From Neckera pumila (Eukaryota > Streptophyta > Bryopsida > Hypnales > Neckeraceae), in contig OZ018412.1 of NCBI GenBank assembly GCA_963969595.1, positions 9,550,501 to 9,614,500 on the forward strand: DNA of 64,000 bases, written 5' to 3'. Position 1 is the first letter of the stretch; every line of letters begins with the position of its first letter. This document shows, in pieces, positions 36,841 through 48,546 of the stretch. Both the position numbers and the translations under genes were made by a program. The notes beneath the pieces were generated by a model. The model made no database searches. It was not told the DNA's origin and worked only from the letters and a program-made list of their open reading frames with translations.

Positions 36841-38350
36841 CATGGGGATAAGGGACCCAGACTACATTCATTCAAGGAAAGCAGGCACTCAGACGAAGGT
36901 CAAACGGTCAAAGGGGTGAAGCCCATAGCTCGAGACAACAGCATCTGAAGGTGTAACTTTTGCTTTGTGCAGATTCAACCTCTTTGCTCCAATGGAAGCC
37001 GGGCAACCGTGTTGGGTAGCATTGGGTCCTAGTGCTGGGCTTATCTTTCAGCCTCCATAGATTTGGTAGATGAGACGTTTTGTATTGTGGGAGGTCTCCC
37101 CAGGTGTGTTTTTTGAGCGATAAGGTAGTATGCTCTTAAAGTGACCATTTAAGCCTACCTAACTCATCATTGACAATAGAACATACTTCAAGCAACATGT
37201 CAGTCCTTCCTAGATAAGGGTCGCAATTAGAACACGGTTGGTTTTAGGTGTAGTTACCTTATATCGCTCTTTCTGACAAGTTTGGACCTGTGCTTACAGG
37301 TTCTTCCAAATATAAGCCTACCTCATAAAGCCATTTGACAATTACTGTTCAAAAAAACAAAAACTGGGTCTCCCCCTCAAAGGCCTCCCGTCATATGAAG
37401 GGGGAAGGCTCCCACTGCATTCAGCACAGGGCAACCCCGCCCTCATAGTGCCTGGCACCAGTTACAGTGCTTAGCACTATAACTAGTGCATGGCACTATA
37501 ATTGGTGCTTTATTGCTCTATAATCAGGGGCCTTTCCTTAAAAGACGAGGCTGCAAATTAAAGTGCTTAATAAGGCTGGTGCCGCCTCACGGCCTCTCTT
37601 CGCGTTGTGCCCTCCGGATGTTCGCCTCGCTCACTTGTCTATCCAGTCCGTATAGTCTATGGTCAAGTTTGTTGGCTGTAGTCCATTCTGTGTCATCCTT
37701 GTTCTCCCCGCTAGACCCCTTATGGCTGGCAGGTATATATTTTAAAACCCTTGCAATGAAATTTTGTTTCATTTGTTTAAAAAAAAAAGAAAAAAAAAAA
37801 GAAATTTTTTTTTTGCTTCGTACCGTGTAATCAAATGTAATGTGATTACAATGTTTCTGGTCTTGCAAGGTTGATTGCATGGTTAAAGCGTGTTCCATGA
37901 AGTCATTTGGATGTGTATGAATTAGGGTGAATTTTTTGAGGTGCCCGGCACCACTCAAAAGTGTTGCCCAAAAATTCATCAAGTTGAATGTCAATGCATA
38001 TTGAAAGTTTAGGATAGTAGATGAATGAGGTGCTCTAGAATTCCTCTTTTGGCCTAATTTTGGAGAGATTTAGGCCTTGGAGGTTGCCATAACCTTTTAA
38101 ATCATGTATTAGGGTTATTTTGCGATTTTAGGACACATATTTGGGTGATTTAGGGGCGTTGCCTCTATTTCATTCAAAACTATTTACTAAAAAATTTACC
38201 AAAAAATCATTGGTGGAGTTCATTGATTGGAAAACAACTAGGTTAGGGTTTCATAGACTCCCCACTAGCTAATTCTAGAGGGGGTTTGGCCATTGTGGTG
38301 AAAAGCTCTCATACACCATTATCATGACTATTTGAAAGATACTATCAAAG
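36841..38350. other. spacer with a probable retroelement 3' end
   Basis: 37139-37235 is the family D-associated repeat that provides the unoccupied site discussed under findings, and it ends in TTTTAGGTGTAGTTACCTTA, a D terminus (37244-37263). 37550-37805 is a GC-richer stretch ending in TTTAAAAAAAAAAG and further A tracts, which looks like a truncated non-LTR element tail on the plus strand. GTGC-GGCAC words repeat at 37440-37507. Overlapping ORFs of up to 135 codons there are not called. Confidence 0.45.
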
Positions 38351-38621
38351 CATTAGGGGAGATTTGAGGGCATTAGAGGGCCGTTTCAAGCTCATTCTCC
38401 AATCTGTCCAAATGTGTGAACGGTCGGTATGGGCTGTCAAAAAAAAAATTCAATTTTTTTTCTTCTTCTCCCAAATATTATTTTAGGCTAGTTTATTTAT
38501 TTATTCAAAAAATGACGTGGCACTCTCTTGACCACATCAACCATTAGTTATCTTGCGTTCCCGCAATCTGGGAACATAGGATAACTTGCAGTCTTTCAGA
38601 GGCCTCAAATCTCTTCTAATA
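38351..38621. mobile_element. family E MITE, copy E2
   Basis: A second, more diverged copy of E1: left end CATTAGGGGAGATTTGAGGG, right end with GGCCTCAAATCTCTTCTAAT. It shares the GACGTGGCAC and GACCACATCA words of the interior with E1 (GATGTGGTCGAC, GTGCCACGTC) in inverted orientation. Confidence 0.7.
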
Positions 38622-39309
38622 TCTTAGTTTTTCCATCCATCCAAATGTTTGTAGCTTTTTGAATAAGTTCCTTAATATTGTATAGGTGAAGATTTCAAAA
38701 GATGATACCTTTTATCTGTACATCAAAAAACAAATTTAGCTCAAAAATGGATTCTTCAAAAACTATTTGAATAAATAAGTAAAACTAATGACTTAAGAAA
38801 TCATCATAATTAGGACTTAACATTTTGAACTTGAAAAGGAAAAAATATTTGTGGAAAGTACAAATATACAATCTATAATCGATTTTTAAAATAATTTCTT
38901 ATTTTTTATTTTCCATAATTTTCTAAAAAAGTTTGATCAATATATTAGTAGATTTAATCATATGAACATCATCTATAAGTCAAATCTTACAACTTTTATT
39001 TAGATGTCACCATTCAATTATTATTCTAAGTTTCAATGTATTTGGAGAATTTTGGATTATCCCATTGTCATTTTTTTAGGGGATTATGTAATAAAAGTTG
39101 TGAAATTTACCAAGTCTAAAATGCATTCTGAATAGCATTATATCTAATAATAAGAGGACCTTCACAACCAATGTCATTACATAGAATATGTTGTACCAAC
39201 CAATGATTTCAATAACAACAATTATACAATCAATAATTTATTTCCTACCAGTTCCAATTCAATTGTACCAAAGATGGAATTCCAAAATTCATTGTTCTAA
39301 TCCCTAGTG
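38622..39309. other. AT-rich spacer
   Basis: No gene or clear repeat structure. Confidence 0.4.
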
Positions 39310-40975
39310 TTCCAAAGTCTCTACATGGGACTCTTGAGATTTTGGATAGACTTGTGTGATCTCAAATTTTGACCTAATTTTTTGAAACTTTTTTGAAAAA
39401 TAGGAAATCATACTAGCTTTCTGGGAATATAATTTTTATTCCAATCGATGCTCGGAAGTAGATACTTTAAGTCCAAGAAGTAGCTCAAGGGACAGCCCAA
39501 AAAATTACAAAAAATGATTTTTTTTTTCTTAAATTTTTTTTGTCAAAGATTGTATTTTTGTTTACATTTTAAGCTTTGATTCATTCTACAGTATTTGAAC
39601 TAGTGATGAGAATTTGTGTGTGTGTGTGGTGGGTGGGTGGATGGGGTGGGGGGGCAATCTAAGCATCATTTTGAAAAAATAATTTATAGAATTCATTTTT
39701 GAATGCAATTTTTATAACTTTCCAAAAAAATATTTGTTAGACAATGTTAAGTTTGCTTACCAAAACAAACTCACCATTGGGATTCTTGTGTTTCAATTCC
39801 ACTCTAGAGCTATTAACGATTTAGTTTTTCCTTTACTCTTGACCCTACTTCTACTTAACATTTTCTTAACCCTTACAGGATGAACCCATGACCATTGATT
39901 TCAAGCCTTACTACCTATCACTCAATTTTCTATCATTTTGCAATTAGATATGAATGAAAGTTTTTATACTTATTTTTTAAGATGGAACTACATGCCTTAT
40001 ATACTTCTTAAATTTTTTAGATTTTTTTGGAAAAAATAGTTTTTTTGTGAGAATTTTTTATAAAAAAGTGAAGAAAAATCATATCAAATAGAAAAATATT
40101 TCAAGGATATCTGAAAATTTCATCACGTGTGTAAATTATGGTGACAAACATCATAGTGTAAACTCAATATTTGTATCATTCTATATTTAGAAAATAATAT
40201 ACATTGAAAATGCATCCAAAATTCAAATTGCAATAAAATATTCAATATTAGGAATTTTTTCAAAATTTAAATTGGAGTAGAAACTAGAGTAGATGACCTT
40301 CGTTTTATTAGGTAGACTCAAATTCAAAAAATATCATTTTTGTGGAGAGATTCCAAATTTAGAGCAAGGAGCAACAACTTCCCAAAATACACTAAAATAG
40401 CATATTTTGTGATCCTTTTTTTTACTAACTTATCATTCACTTGAAGACAAACACTGGGAAGACTACGAACTCAATTGAAGATTCTTCACAACCCACTATG
40501 GAATGTCAACAAAAGAAAGTGGATAAAAATATGCTTTCAATCTCTGTATAGATCACAACATTGTCATCCAAAAGCCACGAAATGGCTCTCGGTGTTACTG
40601 GTTAATGGGTGAAAATTAAGTGTTTTTTTGTTGATTTTTTTTCTAGATTCCCAACTCAGTTCTTCAAAAATTAGAAAATAGAAATCTATACTGCAAAAAA
40701 TTTTAAGCTAAGAAGATTTAAAGCCAAAAAATCTAGTCGAGCAAGGTGCAAAACAACTTGTTTTCTTCACTTCAAATGCAAATATCTTGCAATCTACGTA
40801 CTTAAAATTTCTGAAAGTTTTCCCTCATATTTTAATACTAGTCTTGTACTATACAAGATCCTACGGTTGGATATGCAAAAAAAACAATTTAAATTTTTTT
40901 TTGCTCTTTGCAATAGAAATGACAATTTTAAGTGGCTTTTTTTTTGATGAAAAAAGACCTTAGGACTTGAGGCAC
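39310..40975 (-). mobile_element. family A element, copy A6, split by another repeat
   Basis: A reverse-orientation copy. Its first half spans about 39310-39880 and its second half about 40606-40975 (ending in GACCTTAGGACTTGAGGCAC, a degenerate terminus). In between, repeat J2 (39945-40340) and flanking DNA interrupt it, showing nested insertion. J2 matches J1 at 16641-17045. Confidence 0.65.
39631..39654 (+). repeat. G-rich tract with G-quadruplex pattern
   Basis: After a short (TG)n run come four G runs of three or more with loops of 1, 5 and 1 nt (GGGTGGG…GGGGTGGGGGGG). It lies inside copy A6 and is not present in the other A copies, so it arose after insertion. Confidence 0.7.
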
Positions 40976-41955
40976 TAATAGAGTAAAATTCCCAAAATGG
41001 ACTTTGACCCACACGGAAGAAATAACAACAAAATGGAAAGTTTTGCCTTCCTATATATATTTCCACATCACCCATGACCCACCTCCAAGTTACCTTTGAC
41101 ATAGTCTACCTTGACCCACAAGGATCCTTACTGTAGATATTTTTCATTTCCTTGGCTTGATCCCATGTGTAAAGTGACCATGAATTCCGATATAAAAAAA
41201 TAGTGAATTCCGAATTTCCGATATAAAAAAATAGTGAACAACAACTGCCGTCGTGCGTGAAGTGGAAGAGAAATTGAATGGACCAAACTTTTTCATCTTC
41301 TTGTCTTTTCTCCGCATGTGCCATGCAAGCTGGGAAAGCTGGATGACTCGGAAACTTGGCAGAAGGTGCTGGGCCTTCCCATAAAGTCACGTCACGTCGC
41401 CCCATGCCCCATCACTACCAGGTCAACCCACGACCAGATGGATGAAAAATTAAACCATTCATCCATACACCCTCCCAGACCGTCCGTCTCATACCCCGCG
41501 GCGGGTTTTTTTTTGGGCGAAATTTCGCACTTGTCAGACTGTTTCAGCCTGTCCCTCCAGATTTGCTCCAATGGTTTGGAGGCTTCTGGCGACACTTGTC
41601 CAAAAAAAAGGGATGGCATCCCTCTATTCCTCTATTCATCCATCGGTTCCTTATCACAACTAGACAGCAGGGACGACGCAGGAAGATACTGTCCACCTGA
41701 ACGAAACCATTCATCCATCCATCCGTCCAGTCATCCCTCGGGGTATTCATCCATACTTCCGTTCCTCCCTCCATCCCCTCTATTCATCCATTCCTCCCTG
41801 CCTCTGTTCATCCCTGCATTCATCCATCGGTTCCTTATCCCCACGAGCCAGATGCATGGATCCGTCCATCTCAGCGCAGCCCAGTAGAATACGGGCGGCT
41901 GCAGATACTTTGAGAAAATCGCCAGTCGGACCCAAGTGGCACCCTGGAGCATGTA
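40976..41955. other. distal promoter flank of the gene at 42762, with short repeats
   Basis: A 28-bp unit containing TTCCGATATAAAAAAATAGT is repeated in tandem at 41182-41236. A run of ATTCATCC/CCATCC words fills 41440-41860, and TTCATCCATCGGTTCCTTAT occurs twice (41636 and 41820). Element G1 is at 41506-41609. The 189-codon plus ORF at 41318-41887 is Ser/Pro/His low complexity from these repeats and is not called. Confidence 0.55.
41506..41609. mobile_element. short foldback element G1
   Basis: About 100 bp bounded by TTTTTTTTTGGGCGAAATTT on the left and GACACTTGTCCAAAAAAAA on the right. The core word CACTTGTCAGACTGTTT and GGAGGCTTCTGGCGACACTT recur in G2 at 53670-53785. It may be a very short MITE or a conserved sequence of another type. 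Confidence 0.6.
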
Positions 41956-42037
41956 CACGTGATGGTCCCTGGCTTGCTCCCGGGTACGTCGATTCCACTT
42001 TGGAAGGCCAGCCTCAGAATCCTTCCCTCGTATAAAT
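41956..42037 (+). promoter_or_regulatory. G-box and TATA box upstream of the gene at 42762
   Basis: CACGTG at 41956-41961 within ACACGTGATGG is a G-box core, the site for bZIP and bHLH factors in plants. TATAAAT at 42031-42037 is a good TATA box 70 bp further on. Transcription would start around 42060, giving a 5' leader of about 700 nt. Two more ACGT cores occur at about 41387-41397. Confidence 0.6.
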
Positions 42038-42198
42038 CTCACCTCGCGATTCCATTCCCAGGATCTTCACGTTAGTATTCATCTCGTTGAGGGTGGCAGA
42101 AATCGATCTCCCTTACAATCGTCGTCTCTCAATCTGCGTGTCTGTGTATTAGAATTACAGTAGTGAGATCGTTGGTTGCTGCATATTCATTCGATCAC

Positions 42199-42775
42199 AT
42201 GCAGCTTGCGGAACAAGGGCTCGTCAAGGAAGCTAGTTCGATAGCGTAGTTGGGGTTGCGCAGGAGCCACGGACGGGAGGGTTGGAACTGCTAGTTAGCT
42301 GACTGCAGGTGGGTGAGTTTGAGTTTCGGAGGATTGCTGTGTGTCTGAGTGCGTGCTTGCGTGCGTGCGTACCGTGTGAGAGTTCAGTCACTTCAGTGGG
42401 GTTTGGGGATCCGAGAGTTTGAGCGTGTTGGAGGAAGCTAGTTCGATATCTGAGTTGGGGTTGACCGCGAGCTCAGGTTGCCCATTCAGGGGTGTCTGTT
42501 TTGCTAGCTATCTGACTGCATACATATTTGCTGTGACACCAGAGCTTCTGAGTTTGTGAGCGTGTGGTTTTTGCTGGATTGTTGTGTGCCCGGTTGTGTG
42601 TGTCGCTTCTGTGTTGGATACGAGAATTTGGGGCGTGTTGGGAAGCTGTGGTGCGTGCTTCTGAGTTAGTTGCGATGAGTTTTCGGATTTGCGTGTTGAT
42701 GTCGACCTTGGTGGGAACCCAGCTAGCAGGGACCACAGCAGGGATCACATGACAAGCAACGATGGACAGGAATGA
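42199..42775 (+). promoter_or_regulatory. upstream ORFs in the leader of the gene at 42762
   Basis: ATG-initiated uORFs before the main start: 42199-42249 (16 codons), 42675-42752 (25 codons, MSFRICVLMSTL…), and 42749-42775 (8 codons). The second and third overlap as ATGA (42749-42752), and the third runs past the main ATG at 42762 in another frame. Scanning ribosomes would thus meet uORFs that can block or delay the main ORF, unless a leader intron removes them. A 33-bp segment of the leader (GGAAGCTAGTTCGATA…) is duplicated at about 42229 and 42432. Confidence 0.6.
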
Positions 42776-44743
42776 GATAGCGATGGAGACTTCGACGAAC
42801 GAGGACGTCGCAGTTGGCAGTACGAATAAGGAGAATCAACGGCCTCAGAGTCTGGAGGTTCCTCCGACGTTAGAATTAAGGCAGCACGGCTACTTGGCGT
42901 TGTCGAGTCGTTGGGACTCGGGGGTATTCGAATCACCAAGAATTCCGGGCTCCCTTTCGAGCCAAGCCTCGGGGACCTTTGACCCCGGCTTCGACTATCG
43001 GGGGCGGTCTAGTATGAACCACATCGCGGCCGCGGCCGCGGCGGCAATGGGCGACAACTTACGCCAGTCGTCTATCGACACGGAGCCGCAAACCCTTCCT
43101 GTATTCTCAGTTAGGCAAGCTCAGGTTTGTTTCTAATAACGTCTCTCGGTCACTTCGGTTATATATGCTTCCTGGTTTATCGTGCTTCATAGTCTCAGGC
43201 TGGCCGTTAAAGCTTGCATTCATGTTGCAAGTGCTGCACCTCTTCAGTGGTGTGATTCCTTGTCAACGAGTCTGTCTTTGGAAGGGGGGACCAAGAGTGG
43301 TAGCATTTGGTACAGGTTGCAGCAATGTGGCGTAGTTAGTACAACTGCCATGAGGCCTAGTTACTATTCCTTCAGCAGACTCTTCGTTCTTCTACTGAAC
43401 TTTTGTTGCCAGAGTTGGTTGATGTGTTGCAAGTGCTGGACCCATGGTTGGTTTTGATTGATTGTAGTTGTAAGCGTCTGCGTTCTTATTTTCGAAAGGA
43501 GGTTTTGAGGGAAGTATTTGCTTGGTGCGGTTACTGGGCATTGTTAGTAAATCTACCTCCAAGTCTTCTACAGGCTCTCCATGCTTCTAATGGCATGTAT
43601 TGCGAAAGTTGGTTAATATGTTGCGCTTGCTCTATTGACATCAGTTGTGTGAGTGCGAGTGAAGAGTCTATCTTTGAAAGGAGGCACCAAGGATAGCATT
43701 TGCTATCTGCGGTCATTGAACATAGTACTTAGTAGAGCAACCTTTGTCAGACTCTTCCACTGACTTTTGCTGCTGATTTTTGTCTCTTTCACTTGTTTTG
43801 ATAGTTAAAGAGACGAAAAGTGTATTAGATTAGGCATTATACTGATCGAAGCTTTGCAAGGCTTCTCTAGTGCATTGGGACTTCGGTAGGAATAATGGTA
43901 CGATAGACTTTGCCTTGGGACATTGAAAACAAATGCACAATTTGCAGACAGTTAATGGTCGGGTTATTAATTCTCTTGTGTGAAGAGAATGAACATGTAT
44001 GAGAGCATGTAAAATTTCGAAAATGTGGTAGTTTTCCGGGTTTTTAGAGAGATATCATCAATAGGTGGGGAGTATATTGAGCAGTCCCGCATGTCTTAAA
44101 TATGGGAGAGTTCTGTTTATCATCTCCTCCAAAGTCTGTAGGCGATGAATGGATTAGTCTTCTTTTCATGTAAAGAAAGATTTGATGACACTGTTGGGTT
44201 GTGTCGTGGGGTATATTGGTTGTTATATCCCCCTTGAATGTTGTATTGCATTAAATAGTATCATGTTCAGCTTAAAAGATGTAATCGTAAGTATGTCAAT
44301 GTAATCTCTGTCAGGATTATTTTTTTTATGTGCTGTGAATCTGTGCCTACAGGATGGAGCTGTAGAAATTATTAAAACATATGATCAAGACGAAGCTGTG
44401 CATCTTTTTCTCAAGGTACAAATCGAAAACCATTCAGCTTAATTAGATTAGGGTGTCTTTGATATACAAATTCAGGACCCTTTAATGGTTTAATTGCTTT
44501 TTTTCTTTTATATCTACCCATTGTTGTCCTAGCTCTGTTGCTTGATTGGCATTTCAAAGTGAGGTTCTAGTTGAATGCAGTTCAGGTGAAGTTGAGGAGT
44601 GGAAACATCAAAAATCCGTTTTTACGGATTAAAACCTGAACAAATATATTTTTTGCGATGTACAGGATGCAGAGGACGAACGTTTGAGAGCAGAAGCTAT
44701 ATCTGCCGTATTACCTACTTCCGAGCTTGGTGTATCGTTGTGA
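42762..44743 (+). CDS. unrecognised 167-residue protein, 3 exons
   Basis: Exons 42762-43124, 44353-44415 and 44666-44743, all phase 0 with CAG|GT or AAG|GT donors and CAG acceptors. I do not recognise the family. The N-terminal 121 residues are hydrophilic and probably disordered: acidic start (MDRNEIAMETSTNED), KENQRP, Ser-rich GYLALSSRWDSGVFESP, an alanine run of seven (about residue 92) and no membrane segment or signal peptide. The C-terminal 46 residues look folded and helical: DGAVEIIKTYDQDEAVHLFL, then DAEDERLRAEAISAVLPTSE, ending LGVSL. The spacing of charged and aliphatic residues there suggests two amphipathic helices, perhaps a protein-protein interaction module. The strong promoter, uORFs and perfect phasing argue for a real gene. 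Intron 1 (1.2 kb) carries internal duplications. Confidence 0.75.
43215..43785 (+). repeat. degenerate duplication inside intron 1 of the gene at 42762
   Basis: A segment with GTTGCAAGTGCTG, GAGTCTGTCTTTGGAAGG, CCAAGAGTGGTAGCATTTGG and GCAGACTCTTC (about 43215-43430) recurs in diverged form at about 43615-43785 (GTTGCGCTTGCTC, GAGTCTATCTTTGAAAGG, CCAAGGATAGCATTTGC, TCAGACTCTTC). The unit is about 400 bp. It may be an old tandem duplication of intron sequence. Confidence 0.6.
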
Positions 44744-44983
44744 TTCTGCAACTGATTCTGCAACTATTGTCTCTCGTCTTATAAAGTAGTAAGGTACAGC
44801 AACACTGACAGAATTGTCTACACTATTGAGATCACTTATGTGTACAGCCGGCGGAGTCAATTTTTTGTGGATATCTCTCTTATGAATCCGGGAAGGATAT
44901 TTGAGTTATTAGTATGTGATGTAAAAGCACACAAAGCAAAGTAATGGAGGTGAACTTTTGATTCTATGTGCATTTATTGAAAG

Positions 44984-44989
44984 AATAAA
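44984..44989 (+). terminator. putative poly(A) signal AATAAA
   Basis: AATAAA 241 bp after the stop codon of the gene at 42762, followed by U-rich DNA. Confidence 0.5.
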
Positions 44990-47871
44990 ATGAAGTTATT
45001 TGAAAATCGGTGTTTTTTCTGTTAATCTTTTTCCCTTCAAAGTTGGTCACTTATTCCTGGAGCTTTTTGATATCAATGTAACGATGAGACATTGCGATGT
45101 GCTCAGATGTTTACCATATCTTTTTTCCTTACGTATATTCTCTTAATTTTTCAAACAGGGAGATTTTGACAATGAAAATGGTGACATATGGTCTTGGAGT
45201 TATATAATTGCTTCCTTACGTTAATTTCTCCCATTTGAGCAAGCAAGGAGAATTCAACCATGAAAATGGCATGAGGTTGTTAGCATCCAGTTGCTGTTGC
45301 CAAGTTTGGAAGAATGGATTTGGATTTGACTGGAGCAGGCTTGTACATTATTAGGGCACAGTGACTTTGCTTCTCATATTGCAGCACAGCAAGTCTAATT
45401 TTTGAAGGAGAGAAAGCTTCAACCTATATGCTGTGAATCTAGCAATGCAAAGTATCAATGGTTGGGGTTGGAAGATACCGTTCGAAAAGCAAAAATGGAC
45501 GAGAGAACCTTTGAGAATTAGAGGTTTGATAAAAAAATTTAACCACTCTATTACTAAGTTATACTCCGGAATGAATAGCGTGCAAGAGGATATATTTGGT
45601 CTGAGCATGTCGAAGAAAATATATTTTCTCTAATCGGAGAGTTTCCATTAAATAGAGCATTATGTGAACTGTTTTTCAACAACTGAAGACTTGATATAGC
45701 TCTCTAACTTGTTGGTGGCACTGCGAAGTAATGCTGCTTGGAAGTAGAGAAGAAGTGAGTGGGTAAGGTAGAGTAGACAGCCTAGAACTGAACCTGCTAC
45801 CCTGCTTTTTCAATCCAGACTGCTGGAACGAAGAGACTGAGTTCGTTATGAGTAGGGATTGAGTGTGCACTACCATAATTTATATGGAAGGCAGGGCAGT
45901 TGTTGTATCATTTGGATAGAATATCTTTCTGCTGGTTCCGCAAACGAGTTCTCTATCCTGTAAACAACCCTTGAAATATCAAAAATGTACATTTTAGTAA
46001 AAGATGAATGATGTCTCAAGCATTTTGGAATTAGTGATATGCATGGTACAGCAAAACTTCTAATAAATAGTACTCAGAAAAGCAGCAAACCTCTCTAAAG
46101 TAATATTGATTGTTGGTCCTCGCTTGGGTTTCATACAAACATCACGAGTGCATCAAATGACCATCCCTAATGAAGTAAACTCCTGTAATTTAATATGCTA
46201 GACTGGTCCTGCGTTCTTTATAAAAGATTTACTGGATTCTGAGACTTTCGCATATAACATTGTGCTCCCCAAAACACTATTGGAAGTCTTAGAATTTTGG
46301 AAAAGCAAGGAATCGTCCTTTTTGAAAACAAAGGAGGTTGGGTCACCTCAAAGGAATAAATCTTGAGGACTCCATGATTCATAACAGTCAATAAGGTATA
46401 TTGTCTTTGCCTTGACTCTTGCATCTGTGGAATATTCCACATCCAACTTTATACGTCATCAATCACACAGATGGAAACTCAATGTGATGAGTATAGTGCA
46501 TAAAGGAAAGTCAGTGGGATGATATTGTAGTGGAATGTTTTTGTTTGTCCTCCATTTGAAGATACAACATCATTGTTCAAAAGCAACACTTTCTTTTGGT
46601 TCTAACCAATGAGAGTTGAAAGAAACACAGACTTATATATTTTAGTAATCTGCAATTATAGCATTGAAGAAGACATAAACTTTCAGAAACCTCAGCAATG
46701 TTTAATATGCTAAATACTAGAGAAGTGGATTAACTATGGAAGTTTGTATCTCCCTGTAACCAAAGTAGTCACCCATTTTAGAATCAAAATACTTTAGTTA
46801 TTGGATGAATAGGTGCATTCTTTGTTTCTACAACAAATAGTGAAATCATCCACCTAACTTTTTAGGCCCGCAATATATTTACAAGGTTAAAGATCAACAA
46901 CAAGAAGATTGACGTAGAACTTGTTCAATTCAATACAATCCTTTGTAGAATGAAACAATTTTGCTATGTGTAGAAGCCATATGGGTGTATGCATTGAATT
47001 CATTAAATGTTGGCTTTCCAACCCAATTCCAACTATTTCATCTCCAAACCTATGAGTCCAAATTGCACAATCAATGCAATAAAAATCATTCATTTTGAAA
47101 TGCATTATGGAAAAATTCAACAAAGATTAACTTCAATAATAGTAACTTTTACACTTGTCACTTCAGTGAAGTTTGTTGAATTAGAAAGCTAATGATTGCA
47201 TTTTCTCTTCAACTAGTGAGTTTTAGTTATTAAATACATTTTGCCTCTATTTCAGTTGGCCTATTACAATTGATACTCTGGAAGATTAATCGATTTTTTG
47301 AAGAAAAAATTGCCTATTTAAGTATGCTATTCTCTGAAGCAACATTTCCATTTTGGATGAATTTATCGCGTGGGATTGTACATGATTTTAGATTAATATA
47401 GGTTATTCATCCATATTATAAATATTCTAACTTTATATATAGATGTAAATGTTTTATCACTCCAACAATTATGGCAACGAGTTGCTACTTAAGAAATAAA
47501 ATAAAGACTTTGAGTACAACTCATTGAGGGCATAGTTACCAAAGACTCCTCATTAGGCTTTATTCTTAATACATTTAATAACACAATGAAATTATGATAA
47601 TTTGAAGAATAGTTACGTGTTGGACACAATCCCCCCACCTCCATAAGTAGAAGAATTGATAAATGATTTTAGATGCATAAGGTGGGGTGTGCTAAAATTG
47701 CCATTGCTCTTAAAGCATCCTCTATCACAAGAGTACACCAATTGCAAGTTTTCATGTACTTGTAGTAAACTTTTCAAAGTAGGGACGATTTGGGAGCACC
47801 TTCTAATTCCAACTTCAAAGTATCTTAACTAATTCAATAAAAGTTCAAACAATATGAATCAATCCATATAA
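44990..47871. other. spacer without a supported gene
   Basis: Gradually more AT-rich to the right. Short ORFs on both strands (for example 45351-45608 minus, 45433-45633 plus, 46887-47123 minus) show no motif or splice partners. I see no inverted termini or tandem repeats worth listing. Confidence 0.5.
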
Positions 47872-48355
47872 AAGTAACTACATCTAAAATGGACCACTCC
47901 TCATAATCGCCCCCTATTTTTGAAGGGATAATGAACAGGGAAGATATCCAAAATGTTGTACATTACAAGAACAAGTGTAAGGTGGAATTAAGGCCCATTT
48001 TGAGTAGTGTGCAACTCTCTTTATAGTATTGCGGAAGTGGCACCTTCACAAGTGGTCCATTTTGGGTTGACTTTTTGTTGTTTTAACTTCTTCTCTATGA
48101 CATTGTTATGATACTACTATTGTCATTGTTTCACGTGCATCAAACGGATTTTGGCATCACCTACATGACACTTTTAGCACCTTACACCTTGCATCTTTGG
48201 AAATTTGTAACTAATTCACAATGCATCCAAAAATTATGAAACTAGTTGCATTTTGATTCATAATCCTTCACCTATATGAAAAAATTGTTGTTCATTTTCT
48301 AAGCATATTGGTCATGCCACAGAGCTTATTTGTTTGATTTTAGGTGTACTTATCT
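47872..48355 (+). mobile_element. family D MITE, copy D3
   Basis: The ends AAGTAACTACATCTAAAAT and (reverse-complemented) AGATAAGTACACCTAAAAT are slightly diverged from the D2 termini, with TA next to both. The interior contains the same GGTGGAATT, GTGTGCAACTCT and CACCTTACACCTTGCATC blocks as the other copies. Confidence 0.85.
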
Positions 48356-48546
48356 TAGCTACAACTTCTTTCCAATGAAATTTTGCATGATTTGCAATGT
48401 CCAACCTGGCTTCTGAAATTCCAGATCAGTTCTTCCCAGGACTCTTAGTTTGTCACTTATACCTTACGGCCAATACCATGCGGACCATATCTGACAAGCA
48501 GCAGCTGTCCATAACTACCTAGGTAGGAGGTCCATAAACCGACCAT

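Noticed and set aside
37486..37994. Overlapping ORFs of 114 and 135 codons
   Set aside because: They run through A/T homopolymers and a probable retroelement tail; both strands are open, and the translations are low complexity.
41318..41887. 189-codon plus-strand ORF, the longest plus-strand frame in the window
   Set aside because: Its sequence comes from CATCC/ATTCATCC low-complexity repeats and the G1 element, upstream of a TATA box; no motif.
42564..42674. A longer upstream ORF starting at 42564
   Set aside because: The first codon is GTG; the first ATG in that frame is at 42675, so only the 25-codon uORF is kept.
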